Part shown: one piece after another, positions 1-9,091 of the stretch
How positions within the stretch are numbered: the first letter of the stretch is position 1
Layout: each line of letters starts with the position of its first letter
NCBI RefSeq assembly: GCF_963666255.1
Contig: NZ_OY762656.1
Location: 186,001-250,000 of the forward strand
Direction: 5' to 3'
Length of the DNA: 64,000 nt
Source: an uncultured Propionivibrio sp.
GTDB lineage: Bacteria; Pseudomonadota; Gammaproteobacteria; Burkholderiales; Rhodocyclaceae
Notes under the pieces: generated by a model
What the model was told of the DNA's origin: nothing
Seen by the model: only the letters and a program-made list of their open reading frames with translations
Database searches by the model: none
Made by a program: the position numbers and the translations under genes

Positions 1-141
1 TGCCAGGACCGCGGCGAGATTGGCGACCAGCGTCGTCTTGCCGACGCCACGACTGCCCGAAGCGAAGGCAACGACGCGGGTTTGCTCGCGTCCGAAGAGA
101 CGACGCAGACCGTCGGCCTGATCGCCACGATAGTCAGCCAC
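1..141 (-). CDS. flhG: FlhG (FleN) MinD-type ATPase, N-terminal part, cut by window edge
   Basis: Only the first 47 codons are in the window. They read VADYRGDQADGLRRLF, then VVAFASGSRGVGKTTLVANL, which is a MinD/ParA-type P-loop with the usual N-terminal DQAxGLRRLF segment of FlhG. FlhG is a membrane-associated ATPase that works with FlhF to limit flagellar number and position. The start chosen is the GTG at 141, because the frame upstream has no other start before a stop. This start overlaps the end of flhF by 8 bases, so the two genes are probably translationally coupled. The rest lies before base 1. Confidence 0.85.
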   Translation of the reverse strand, partial: MADYRGDQADGLRRLFGREQTRVVAFASGSRGVGKTTLVANLAAVLA

Positions 142-1423
142 GGCGTCCGCCTGCTGCCAGCTTTGACTGGCCGGTCGTCGCCATGATCAGACCCGGCTCG
201 ACACCGCCGAGACGATGCGGGGACGCATCGGGAAGATCCTTGAACGCGCGGTGCAACAGGTACGCACGATTCGGCAGATGCAGGTCTTCCGGGACGCGCT
301 GACCATTGGAGACGTAATGCAACGTCAACTGGTGCCGGATCACCGCATCCAGGGGCGCGGCCAACCCGGCCGCCTCGTCGACCTTGCTCAGAATGCACCC
401 AGCGAGGTCCGGACCGCCATAGGCGCGCACCACATCATCAAGCGTATCGCCGCGCGCGGTGGCCGCCAGCAATAGCAATCGCTTCACATTGCCGGCACTG
501 AACATCGCCGCCTGCTCGCCGACCATCTTGTCGCGCTGGCTCATGCCCATTGTATCGATCAGCACCATGTGCTTGTGCTGCAGGTCGGCAAGCGTCTGCT
601 GCAGTTCCTGCGCATCCTTCACGAGATACACCGACACCCCGAGAATCCGCCCGTAAATGCGCAGTTGTTCGTAGGCACCGATCCGGTACCCGTCCGTCGT
701 AATCAGGGCCACCTTGCCGGCGCCGTGACGCAACACGCAGCGCGCCGCCAGTTTCGCGGTGGTCGTTGTCTTGCCGACGCCGGTCGGGCCGACCAGCGCG
801 TAAACCCCGCCGCGATCGACGATATCGGAAGCCTCGGAAATCGTCTTCAGCGCCCGGTCGGCCGACTGCTTCGCCCACGCAAGCGCATTGCCGGCATTCA
901 GATCGCCCGGCAACTCGGCGAGCAGGTCCCGCGAAAAGCTCGGTGAAAAACCGGCGTCAAGCATCTGGCGCAAAATCTCCGATTTGACCGGTTCGCTGCG
1001 CACACTTTCCCCCCAGGCGCTTCCAGCCAGATGCTGCTCAACCATACGCCGCAGCGAACGGATTTCTTCCATCATTTCAGCGGAAACGATCTCGGCCTGA
1101 CCACGACTCTCCGCGCGTAATGCGGTTCGATCGATCTGTGGCACAGGACGCGGCGCGAGCGGGGGCACCGCCGCTTCCCGGCGCGGCTGAGGCGCTCTCT
1201 GCTCTGTCGAGGACAGGCTGACGGTATAGTCATCGTCACGCTCGCGCTCAACCGGCGCCACCGGCGGAAGAATCGTCTCCATGTCGCTGGCCGCGACCGC
1301 CATGATTTCGACCCCGCCCGGAATTGCCCGATTGGACAGGATGATCGCTTCCGGGCCAAGCATTTCCTTGACCTTGCGCAACGCGTCACGCGCGTTGGCA
1401 GCGATAAATTTCCTGACGTTCAT
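134..1423 (-). CDS. flhF: FlhF, SRP-family GTPase for flagellar placement
   Basis: A 429-residue protein. It has a variable N-terminal region (about 1-120), an NB-like helical segment, and a GTPase domain with P-loop VGPTGVGKTTTTAK (about residues 211-224), DTMGMSQRD as the G3 region and SKVDEAAG as G4/G5. FlhF is the third SRP-type GTPase. It sits at the cell pole, recruits early flagellar parts and is antagonised by FlhG. Its ATG overlaps the flhA stop by 4 bases (ATGA) and is preceded by GGAGG. The order flhB-flhA-flhF-flhG is the standard one in polar-flagellated proteobacteria. Confidence 0.95.
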   Translation of the reverse strand: MNVRKFIAANARDALRKVKEMLGPEAIILSNRAIPGGVEIMAVAASDMETILPPVAPVERERDDDYTVSLSSTEQRAPQPRREAAVPPLAPRPVPQIDRTALRAESRGQAEIVSAEMMEEIRSLRRMVEQHLAGSAWGESVRSEPVKSEILRQMLDAGFSPSFSRDLLAELPGDLNAGNALAWAKQSADRALKTISEASDIVDRGGVYALVGPTGVGKTTTTAKLAARCVLRHGAGKVALITTDGYRIGAYEQLRIYGRILGVSVYLVKDAQELQQTLADLQHKHMVLIDTMGMSQRDKMVGEQAAMFSAGNVKRLLLLAATARGDTLDDVVRAYGGPDLAGCILSKVDEAAGLAAPLDAVIRHQLTLHYVSNGQRVPEDLHLPNRAYLLHRAFKDLPDASPHRLGGVEPGLIMATTGQSKLAAGGRRG

Positions 1424-3504
1424 GCCCTGCCTCCGATAATCGAGGTAACTTTAATAATCTTGGTTTCCGGAACTTCGCCGTGCGCCAGCACCTTGAGCTG
1501 CGAAATGCCCCGGCGCAAGAAGCGCGACAACAGCGTCCGCAAATTGCCCGGCACCAGCAGCACCGGCGGCAGTCCAAGTTCTTCCTGACGCTGCGCCGCT
1601 GCAGCGGTTTCGCGAATCAGCGTGTCGGCCAGCCCGGGTTCGATACTGGCGTTGTCCCCGCCTCCGGCGATCGCCTGGTGCAACACACGTTCGAGTTGCG
1701 GGTCGAGCGACATCACCTGCATTTCGCTGCCGCTCGGGTAGAGCTGCTGGACAATCGAGCGCCCCAGCGCGACACGAACCTGAGCGGTCAGCAACTCCGG
1801 ATCCTGCGAACGAACAGCCACTTCCGCCAGCGTTTCGATGATCGTGCGCATGTCGCGGATATGGATCCCCTCTTCAAGCAGGTTCTGCAAGACCTTCTGC
1901 ACCACGCCAAGCGGAAGGACCTTCGGCACCAGATCTTCGACCAGCTTCGGCATTTCCTTCGACAGGTGATCGATCAGCGCCTGCGTTTCCTGACGGCCGA
2001 GCAATTCGGCGGCATGCGTCAGAATCAGATGGTTGAGGTGTGTCGCCGTCACCGTGCTTGCATCAACGACCGTATAACCGTAGGCCTGCGCCTGATCACG
2101 CAGGGTCGCGTCGATCCACACGGCCGGCAAACCGAAGGCCGGATCCTGCGTGACGATACCCGGCACGTCACCGGCCACGCGCCCGGGATTGATCGCCAGC
2201 AGGCTGCCCGGGAAAGCTTCGCCCTTCCCAATCTCGACGCCCTTGAGCAGGATGCGATAGACATTCGGCTTGAGTTCGAGGTTGTCGCGAATATGCACCG
2301 GGGAAACCAGGAACCCGACCTCCTGTGCAAACTTCTTGCGGATACCGCGAATCCGGCGCAACAGTTCGCCATCCTGCGCTTTATCGACCAGTGGTATCAG
2401 CCGATAGCCGACCTCGACGCCGAGCACGTCAAGCGGCGCCACATCCGCCCAACTCGCGTCGAGCGATTCGGGAGCGACAGTCGGCGCAACGGCCACTGGC
2501 ACCGGAGGCGCCTGTCGTTCGCGCCTGTCCATGTCCCAGGCGAGCGCACCGAGGCACACCGCCAGCAGCAGGAAGACGAAATTCGGCATGCCGGGAATCA
2601 GCCCAAGCAAGCCGAGAATCGCAGCGGTCAGGCCGATCAGCCGCGGATTACGGAACAGTTGGGTGAGGAATTGCTCCGACAGGTCCTGCGAGTCGCCGAC
2701 CCGCGTCACAACCATGCCGGCCGAGATCGAGATGATCAAAGCGGGAATCTGCGCGACCAGTCCGTCGCCGATCGTCAGCAGCGTGTAGGCCTTGGCCGCG
2801 GCGCCGATATCCATGCCGTGTTGCAGCACGCCGACGAACAAGCCACCGATGACGTTGATGAACATGATCAGGATGCCGGCGACGGCGTCGCCTCGAACGA
2901 ATTTCGACGCACCGTCCATCGAGCCGAAGAAATCGGCCTCCTCGGCGATTGCCGAACGACGGCGACGGGCTTCATCCTCACCGATCAGGCCGGCGTTCAG
3001 GTCGGCATCGATCGCCATCTGCTTGCCGGGCATCGCATCCAGTGTGAAGCGTGCGGCCACTTCCGCCACGCGCCCGGCACCCTTGGTAATCACCACAAAA
3101 TTGATGATCACCAGGATCGTGAACACGACGATGCCAACCGCGTAGTTCCCGCCGACCAGGAAATGCCCGAACGCATCGATCACCTGACCGGCAGCCCCGG
3201 GGCCGGTATGCCCCTCGAGCAGCACGACGCGTGTAGAAGCGACGTTCAGCGACAGGCGCAGCAGCGTCGTCACCAACAGCACGGTCGGGAAGACCGAAAA
3301 GTCGAGCGGTTTCATCACGTTGATCGCCACGAGCATGACGATCACCGAGATGGCGATATTGAACGTGAAGAACAGATCCAGCATGAAGGGCGGCAAAGGC
3401 AGCACCATCATCGACAGGATCAGCAGGATCAGCAACGGGCCGGCAAGCTGTTGCACGCCGAGCCGGCGGAATAACCCCTGCAGGGCCATCGCTGCGCTAG
3501 CCAT
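1420..3504 (-). CDS. flhA: FlhA, flagellar type III export gate protein
   Basis: A 694-residue protein with about eight N-terminal membrane segments and a large cytoplasmic C-terminal domain. The FHIPEP family signature is clear: TKGAGRVAEVAARFTLDA followed by MPGKQMAIDADLNAG at about residues 140-175. FlhA forms the nonameric export gate of the flagellar secretion apparatus and couples proton flow to substrate export. The ATG at 3504 has GGAGG six bases upstream and overlaps the end of flhB by 8 bases. Length is normal for the family. Confidence 0.96.
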   Translation of the reverse strand: MASAAMALQGLFRRLGVQQLAGPLLILLILSMMVLPLPPFMLDLFFTFNIAISVIVMLVAINVMKPLDFSVFPTVLLVTTLLRLSLNVASTRVVLLEGHTGPGAAGQVIDAFGHFLVGGNYAVGIVVFTILVIINFVVITKGAGRVAEVAARFTLDAMPGKQMAIDADLNAGLIGEDEARRRRSAIAEEADFFGSMDGASKFVRGDAVAGILIMFINVIGGLFVGVLQHGMDIGAAAKAYTLLTIGDGLVAQIPALIISISAGMVVTRVGDSQDLSEQFLTQLFRNPRLIGLTAAILGLLGLIPGMPNFVFLLLAVCLGALAWDMDRRERQAPPVPVAVAPTVAPESLDASWADVAPLDVLGVEVGYRLIPLVDKAQDGELLRRIRGIRKKFAQEVGFLVSPVHIRDNLELKPNVYRILLKGVEIGKGEAFPGSLLAINPGRVAGDVPGIVTQDPAFGLPAVWIDATLRDQAQAYGYTVVDASTVTATHLNHLILTHAAELLGRQETQALIDHLSKEMPKLVEDLVPKVLPLGVVQKVLQNLLEEGIHIRDMRTIIETLAEVAVRSQDPELLTAQVRVALGRSIVQQLYPSGSEMQVMSLDPQLERVLHQAIAGGGDNASIEPGLADTLIRETAAAAQRQEELGLPPVLLVPGNLRTLLSRFLRRGISQLKVLAHGEVPETKIIKVTSIIGGRA

Positions 3505-4639
3505 GCGCGACCTCCGCCGGGACCAGCTCGGCCGGGACCACTATTTCACGCGGAGGAAGCGGATAATGACCGCCCGCCTTGCGCCAGTTGGAAAGCTGAT
3601 ACACGTAGGCCAAAACCTCCGCGACCGCGGCGTACAGCGCCGACGGAATCTCCTGGTCCAGATCGGCGTGCCGGTACAGGGCCCGCGCCAACGGCGGCGC
3701 TTCGAGCATCGGCACGCCATGCGCAGCGCCGATTTCGCGAATTTTCAAGGCGATTTCGCCGACACCCTTGGCCAGCACCTTGGGCGCGGCCATGCCGCTC
3801 TTGTAGGCGAGCGCCACGGCAAAGTGGGTCGGATTGGTCACGATCACGTCGGCAGTCGGCACCGCGCCCATCATGCGCTTGCGCGCGGCTTCGCGCTGCA
3901 ACTGGCGGACACGCCCACGGACCTCCGGGTTGCCTTCCATCTCCTTGCTTTCCTGCTTGACCTCTTCGCGCGTCATCTTCAGCTTGTCGTGGTATTGCCA
4001 CAACTGGAACGGCACATCGATAGCCACGATCAGGAACATTGCCGCAACGACCATCAGGAAGCTGTAGCCCATCAGGTGTCCAGCACTCGGCATCCCGACT
4101 TCGATCGTCTGGCCGAACAGCGAGAAAATATCTGCCCGCTCGCTCCACATAACCCAGAACGCGACACCACCAACGAGCAAGGCCTTACAAACCGCTTTGA
4201 CGAGTTCCGCGAGCCCCCCCCAGGAAATGATCCGCGACAAGCCGCTGAGCGGGTTCAGGCGGCCGAGATCCGGCGTCACAGCCTTCAGCGCGAAATTCCA
4301 GCTTCCAAGGAAAAACGGCGACAACAGCGCAGCGACCACCAGCGCCAGCAACAGCGGCGCAAATGACAGCAGCGCGTCATAGGAAAGACCGGCAAACCGG
4401 TTAAGCATGACGTGCGAGTCGCTAAGCTGGAGCGGGTCGATCGACAAGCCGGTGCGCATGATCAAGGCCATCCGCTGCACCATCCACGGCCCGACGAACC
4501 AGAACGTGGAGGCGGAAACGAGCAAAATCACAAAGGCGCCGATCTCCCGAGAACGGGGAACCTGCCCCTCCTCGCGTGCCTGCTCAATGCGACGACTTGA
4601 TGCAGGTTCTGTTTTTTCGAGATCGCTTTCTTCTGCCAT
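3497..4639 (-). CDS. flhB: FlhB, flagellar export substrate-specificity switch
   Basis: A 380-residue protein with four membrane segments (about 33-55, 90-112, 145-165, 185-212) and a cytoplasmic C-terminal domain. The autocleavage site NPTH is present at residues 269-272 (VIVTNPTHFAVAL). Self-cleavage there switches export from rod/hook to filament proteins. It is the first gene of the flhB-flhA-flhF-flhG run and is preceded by an AT-rich region of about 120 bases that should hold the operon promoter. Confidence 0.96.
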   Translation of the reverse strand: MAEESDLEKTEPASSRRIEQAREEGQVPRSREIGAFVILLVSASTFWFVGPWMVQRMALIMRTGLSIDPLQLSDSHVMLNRFAGLSYDALLSFAPLLLALVVAALLSPFFLGSWNFALKAVTPDLGRLNPLSGLSRIISWGGLAELVKAVCKALLVGGVAFWVMWSERADIFSLFGQTIEVGMPSAGHLMGYSFLMVVAAMFLIVAIDVPFQLWQYHDKLKMTREEVKQESKEMEGNPEVRGRVRQLQREAARKRMMGAVPTADVIVTNPTHFAVALAYKSGMAAPKVLAKGVGEIALKIREIGAAHGVPMLEAPPLARALYRHADLDQEIPSALYAAVAEVLAYVYQLSNWRKAGGHYPLPPREIVVPAELVPAEVAHG

Positions 4640-4759
4640 TGGCGACTTCCGGTAAGTTAGCGCCTATTATATAAAAATACTATATAAAATAAAGAGGTAT
4701 GTGATTTTATTTACTCAAATTCTTAGATAGTCGCGCAATTGCAACAGCAAAATCGGCGC
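4640..4759 (-). promoter_or_regulatory. AT-rich promoter region of the flhBAFG operon
   Basis: This stretch between the cheA terminator and flhB is much more AT-rich than its surroundings. On the minus strand a TATAAT hexamer lies at 4671-4666, about 30 bases upstream of flhB, but no good -35 box lies 16-18 bases further upstream. No sigma-54 GG-N10-GC motif was seen. The site is a candidate only. Confidence 0.35.
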
Positions 4760-4793
4760 AAAAAAAGAGGCGGGGCGCCGAAGCGCCCCGCCT
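4760..4793 (-). terminator. Rho-independent terminator after cheA
   Basis: On the minus strand an 11-bp GC-rich stem (AGGCGGGGCGC and its complement, 4768-4793) closes on a TTCG tetraloop with a C-G closing pair and is followed by C and seven T. It lies 22 bases past the cheA stop, ends the chemotaxis transcript, and separates it from the flhB promoter. Confidence 0.9.
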
Positions 4794-4814
4794 AATTGTT
4801 TGAATTTCCTGAGA

Positions 4815-6752
4815 TTATGCAGAAAGCTCAAGAGATCTCGTATGTTTGACGCCTAAGCTCGTGTCAATGTGAGCATTTAAATCAGCGAGCAACTCTTTCA
4901 TATCGAGGATCAGCACAATCTGACCGTTCGAGAGCGTCGTCACCCCGGCGACGCCGCGCGGACGGAAGTCGTCAAGCGACTTGATCACCGCATCATCGCG
5001 CCCAGCGAAGCTATCGACCGAGAGAATGAAGCTGCGTTCGGAGGTCTGCATCAACACGCCGTATTCCGGCGTCTGCAGCTGCGGCCAACCGAGCAGGCGC
5101 GAAAGCGCCACGACCGGCAACACCTCGCCACGGACAACCAGCGTTTCCTTGCCGCCAACCTCCTGCATCTTGGTCTTGTCGATCGGCAGAATCTCCCGCA
5201 CCATCGACAGCGGCAAGGCAAAGGGCTGATCGCCCAGCAGCACAAGCAGCACCGGCAGAATCGCCAGCGTCAGCGGCAACGAGATAATGAACACCGAGCC
5301 CTTGCCGGGTTCGGAACGGATATCGACCGATCCATTCAGCTTCTGGATGTTGGTTTTGACCACATCCATGCCAACCCCGCGCCCGGACACCGCCGAGGCC
5401 TCCATCTTCGTCGAGAACCCCGGCAGAAAGATCAGATTGAGGCTCTGCCGGTCGTCCAGCGTGTTGGCTTCCTCTTCGCGAATCAGCCCCTTCTCGATGG
5501 CCTTCATGCGAATGCGTTCCGGGCTCATGCCGCGCCCGTCATCCGCGATGATCAGCACGATGTGGTCACCTTCCTGGCGCGCCTCGAGACGCACGATACT
5601 CTTGGCCGGCTTGCCGGCGGCAACTCGATCCTCAGGCGACTCGACGCCGTGATCGACGGCATTGCGGACAAGATGGACCAAAGGATCGGCGAGATCCTCG
5701 ATCATCGTCTTATCAACCTCGGTTTCCTCGCCGATCAGCGCCAGCTCGACATCCTTACCCAACTGCCGTGCCAGATCGCGGGCGATCCGCGGATATTTCT
5801 GAAACAGTCGGCCAATCGGCTGCATCCGCGTTTTCATCACCGAATTCTGCAGATCGGAGACGAGCAGATCGAGTTGACTGACCGCCTGATCAAGGGCGTG
5901 CAAGGTGTCGGAATCGTTGCGCCCGGCCAGGATATCGGCACGCAGGCTGGTCAGACGGTTTTTCGTCAAACCGATTTCACCCGACAAGTTCAGAACCTGA
6001 TCAAGTCGCGCCGTATCAACGCGAATCGTCGACTCGCGCGCCGCAAACTTTTCTTCCGTTCGACGACCGGCCGCAGGAGCCGTCGCAACCGCACCAGGCT
6101 TGTCCGTCACGCGACGCCCTTCCGGCGGGAAATGCGGTGCCGCAGACGCCACCGCCGGCGTTGCCACCGTCTGCGGTGCGGACGCTGTCACATTGGGCTG
6201 AGGCGCCGCAGATGCACCGCTGACCGCGCCATGAAGAAGCGCCCAATCCGGCTCGCCATCCGTCTGCACAGCCTTCACCTCCGGCGCCTTGACAACCGGT
6301 TGTGGCGCAACCGCCGCTGCGGGCGGAGCCTCTGCAACTGCAGGAGCGGCGACATGCGCCTCGCCCTCAAGCGCAGCACGAAGCGCCGCAGAAACATGCG
6401 CTTGCGCCGGCTTCGGCTGGGTTGCCTGCGCCAGTTCGCCGAACATGCTGCGCACTTCCTGCGTCGCAGCCATGATTGTGTCCATCAAATCCGGCGAGAG
6501 GTTCATCTCGCCGTTACGCAATTTGTCGAACAGGTTCTCAGTCAAATGGCACAGCGCCACCAGTTCGGTTGCGTTAAGGAACCCGGCACCGCCCTTGATC
6601 GTGTGGAAGCCGCGGAAAATGTCGTTCAGCAACCGGCGATCGTCTGGTGCGCGCTCCAAATCGACGAGTTTATTATCGACGTCGGACAGCAAGTCGTTTG
6701 CCTCTTGCAGGAAATCCTGCAGCAGGTCTTCCATCCCGGAAAAATCACTCAT
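4815..6752 (-). CDS. cheA: CheA chemotaxis histidine kinase
   Basis: A 645-residue kinase. The start chosen is the ATG at 6752 (MSDFSGMEDLL), which has AGGAGG just upstream; a longer frame to 6839 would run into cheZ. The HPt domain carries phospho-accepting His50 in RGFHTIKGGAGF. Residues about 113-250 are an Ala/Pro-rich linker where the P2 CheY-docking domain usually sits, so P2 seems absent. Then come the P3 dimerisation helices (IRVDTARLDQVLNLSGEI), the P4 ATPase (HLVRNAVDHGVE, DDGRGMSP, GRGVGMDVV) and a C-terminal CheW-like P5 domain. It should phosphorylate CheY, and probably the CheV receivers, in response to receptors encoded elsewhere. It is the last gene of the cheB..cheV-cheY-cheZ-cheA run, 10 bases from cheZ. 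Confidence 0.95.
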   Translation of the reverse strand: MSDFSGMEDLLQDFLQEANDLLSDVDNKLVDLERAPDDRRLLNDIFRGFHTIKGGAGFLNATELVALCHLTENLFDKLRNGEMNLSPDLMDTIMAATQEVRSMFGELAQATQPKPAQAHVSAALRAALEGEAHVAAPAVAEAPPAAAVAPQPVVKAPEVKAVQTDGEPDWALLHGAVSGASAAPQPNVTASAPQTVATPAVASAAPHFPPEGRRVTDKPGAVATAPAAGRRTEEKFAARESTIRVDTARLDQVLNLSGEIGLTKNRLTSLRADILAGRNDSDTLHALDQAVSQLDLLVSDLQNSVMKTRMQPIGRLFQKYPRIARDLARQLGKDVELALIGEETEVDKTMIEDLADPLVHLVRNAVDHGVESPEDRVAAGKPAKSIVRLEARQEGDHIVLIIADDGRGMSPERIRMKAIEKGLIREEEANTLDDRQSLNLIFLPGFSTKMEASAVSGRGVGMDVVKTNIQKLNGSVDIRSEPGKGSVFIISLPLTLAILPVLLVLLGDQPFALPLSMVREILPIDKTKMQEVGGKETLVVRGEVLPVVALSRLLGWPQLQTPEYGVLMQTSERSFILSVDSFAGRDDAVIKSLDDFRPRGVAGVTTLSNGQIVLILDMKELLADLNAHIDTSLGVKHTRSLELSA

Positions 6753-6762
6753 GCCGAACCTC

Positions 6763-7695
6763 CTAGAAACCCAAGCTGTCGAGCAAGTCATCGACTTGCT
6801 GCTGACTGGCGACGACATCCGTCCGCCCCGCCGCATCAATCACTGGGCCATTGAGCAGCGAATTCACTGAATCGGTTCGCCGATCACCGGGCATAACCTC
6901 GATCAACACGCCCATCAACTGTGATTCGAGATCCTGCGCAACCGACACCACCTTCTTGATGACCTGCCCGGTCAAATCCTGGAAATCCTGAGCCATCATG
7001 ATTTCCATCAACTGCTCCTTCGTCGCGGCCGTACGTTGCGGTACCGCACTCTTCAAGAACGCCCGCGTTTCCGCCGCCAACAGCTTGAACTCATCGACAT
7101 TCATCTGATTGGCATACAAGCGATCCCATTTCGCAGCCAATAGCGACGCACCGTTTTCGAGCTCTTCCTGCAAAGGGTTGGCCACATCCGTTGCGTTGAG
7201 CACCTTGCAGGCAGCCTGTTCGGTCAGGTTGGCAATATAGGACAGGCGATCCTTGGCGTCGGGCAATGCCGCCACGGTATTCTTCAACAAGTCGTCAAAA
7301 CCAAGATTACCGAGCGTATCGTGAAGCAGACGAGTCATCTGTCCAACCTGTTGGAATACTTTGCCTTGAGCCGGCCAAGCCGCCCCATCGGCGGGCGCCT
7401 CGCCGGCAGCAGCCGCTACGGGAGAGACAGCGTCCGCGCTTGAGGGCGTCAACATCCGCGTTGCCACCGAATCGAAAAGCGCCTGCAGTTCGTCGGAGTC
7501 TTCTGTCATTCCTTCGCTCTCGCGCGCCTGCTGCATCAAGGAGGAACGCTGAGCGGCGGCCACCGGAGCCGGTTCTGGAACAGTCGGGGCGGGCGTGGGC
7601 GTTGCTGCCGCCGGCGCCTTCGGCACTCCACTGGCTATGCTGTCAAAAAGGGCTTCAAGCTCGCTCGAATCCCCTGAGGTATTCGCGTCACTCAT
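6763..7695 (-). CDS. cheZ: CheZ, CheY-P phosphatase with two extra N-terminal ALFDS motifs
   Basis: A 310-residue protein, longer than E. coli CheZ (214). The C-terminal half is a typical CheZ: long helices, the catalytic segment QDFQDLTGQVIKKV (Asp240, Gln244, equivalent to E. coli Asp143/Gln147) and the C-terminal CheY-binding tail QQQVDDLLDSLGF (298-310). The N-terminal 110 residues are Ala/Pro-rich and contain two near-copies, SSELEALFDSIA (10-21) and SDELQALFDSVA (67-78), which resemble the C-terminal tail. CheZ removes phosphate from CheY to end the motor signal. Only 2 bases separate cheY and cheZ. Confidence 0.93.
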   Translation of the reverse strand: MSDANTSGDSSELEALFDSIASGVPKAPAAATPTPAPTVPEPAPVAAAQRSSLMQQARESEGMTEDSDELQALFDSVATRMLTPSSADAVSPVAAAAGEAPADGAAWPAQGKVFQQVGQMTRLLHDTLGNLGFDDLLKNTVAALPDAKDRLSYIANLTEQAACKVLNATDVANPLQEELENGASLLAAKWDRLYANQMNVDEFKLLAAETRAFLKSAVPQRTAATKEQLMEIMMAQDFQDLTGQVIKKVVSVAQDLESQLMGVLIEVMPGDRRTDSVNSLLNGPVIDAAGRTDVVASQQQVDDLLDSLGF

Positions 7696-7697
7696 CT

Positions 7698-8087
7698 TTA
7701 AATACCCATCTTCTCGAAGATTTTCTGCAACTTCTCGGCCAGCGTTGCCGCGGTAAACGGCTTGACGATATAGCCGTTTGCCCCCGCCTGCGCGGCGGCA
7801 ATGATGTTCTCCTTCTTGGCCTCGGCTGTAATCATCAACACCGGCAGATGCGACAGCGTCGGTGTCGAGCGAATCGCCTGCAACAACTGCAGACCATCCA
7901 TATTCGGCATATTCCAGTCCGTCACGACGAACTCGAACCCGCCCGATTGGAGTTTCTGGAATGCAATCGCACCATCCTCCGCTTCGTCAACATTGGTAAA
8001 ACCGAGTTCCTTGAGCAGGTTTCGCACAATGCGACGCATGGTCGAAAAATCGTCGACAACCAGAATTCTCAACTTGGGATCAGCCAT
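7698..8087 (-). CDS. cheY: CheY, flagellar motor response regulator
   Basis: A single receiver domain of 129 residues. All active-site residues are visible: Asp12/Asp13 (VVDDF), phospho-acceptor Asp57 (VVTDWNMP), Thr87 (MITAEA) and Lys109 (VKPF). CheY-P binds FliM and changes motor rotation. It lies between cheV and cheZ, the usual arrangement. Confidence 0.96.
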   Translation of the reverse strand: MADPKLRILVVDDFSTMRRIVRNLLKELGFTNVDEAEDGAIAFQKLQSGGFEFVVTDWNMPNMDGLQLLQAIRSTPTLSHLPVLMITAEAKKENIIAAAQAGANGYIVKPFTAATLAEKLQKIFEKMGI

Positions 8088-8113
8088 TATCTGTAACTCC
8101 TGAAACGCTTCTT

Positions 8114-9061
8114 TTATCTTTCAAGCAAGGGGCGCAAGGTATCGGCAAGCACTTCCGCGTCAAACTTTGCCACATAGGCGTCGACGCCCACCGCCTGGCC
8201 CATGGCGCGATTCGCCTCCGAGGACAGCGACGAGTGCATGACAACCGGAATCCCGTCGAAACGCGAATCCCCCTTGATGTTCTTGGTCAATACGTAGCCA
8301 TCCATCTCCGGCATTTCCGCATCGACGAGAATAAGCCGCACAGCGTCGCGCAGCAAAGCCCCCGTCTGTTGCGCGTGCGCAGCCAGACCCTGCAAACGCC
8401 CCCAGGCCTCAAGGCCGTTGGTGGCATGTTTGTGCTTGACGCCCAGTTTGTCGAACACCTCGGAAATCTTCCGCCGCGCGACGATCGAATCATCGACGAA
8501 AAAGACGCCCGTGTCTTCGGAGACCTGTGCCTTCGGCACATCGACGATCAGCGCCTCGCCAAAGGCATTGGCGAGGATCTGTTCAACATCGAGCAGGGAC
8601 ACCAGCGTCCCGTTCTCAAGTTCGGTGATCGCCGTAATCAACCCCTGATTGGCCGACAGCACGCTTTCCGGCGCGCGGACTTTCTCCCAATCGACACGAA
8701 TGATGCGATCAACCTCGTGCACCAGAAATCCCAGTGTGCGCTTCGAGTATTCGGCCACCATCATGGTCTGTCCGCGCTCGGTCGGCTTGTCCTTGATGTC
8801 GAGAAAACTGACCAGCGACAGCACCGGAATCACGTTGCCGCGCAAGGACACCAATCCTTCGACACCTCGCGGCATGTTCGGCGTCTTGGTGATATGCGGG
8901 GTCCGACCGACTTCGCGCACCTTGAACACGTTGATCCCGAAAGTCTCCCGCGTTCCGAGAGAGAACAGGAGAATTTCCATCTTGTTCGAACCGGCCAGAC
9001 GCGTTCTGGCGTCGACACTGTCCAACAGGTTCTTGTTTCTTTCCGCGATATCCATCGTCAT
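8114..9061 (-). CDS. cheV: CheV coupling protein (CheW plus receiver), first copy
   Basis: A 315-residue protein: an N-terminal CheW-like domain (about 22-160, with [21 protein letters not shown] read in two halves) and a C-terminal receiver (about 175-312) with VDDS and the phospho-acceptor Asp in [14 protein letters not shown]. CheV couples receptors to CheA, and its receiver gives an adaptation route independent of methylation. A second cheV lies immediately upstream. The two are clearly paralogous but diverged, so the duplication is not recent. Confidence 0.92.
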   Translation of the reverse strand: MTMDIAERNKNLLDSVDARTRLAGSNKMEILLFSLGTRETFGINVFKVREVGRTPHITKTPNMPRGVEGLVSLRGNVIPVLSLVSFLDIKDKPTERGQTMMVAEYSKRTLGFLVHEVDRIIRVDWEKVRAPESVLSANQGLITAITELENGTLVSLLDVEQILANAFGEALIVDVPKAQVSEDTGVFFVDDSIVARRKISEVFDKLGVKHKHATNGLEAWGRLQGLAAHAQQTGALLRDAVRLILVDAEMPEMDGYVLTKNIKGDSRFDGIPVVMHSSLSSEANRAMGQAVGVDAYVAKFDAEVLADTLRPLLER

Positions 9062-9091
9062 GGCTTCACTCCAGCAATAACGGCCGCAGAC

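Noticed and set aside
1480-3474. 664-codon open frame on the plus strand opposite flhA
   Set aside because: It mirrors the codon pattern of flhA; the translation is Arg/His/Gln-rich without domains, and flhA is certain.
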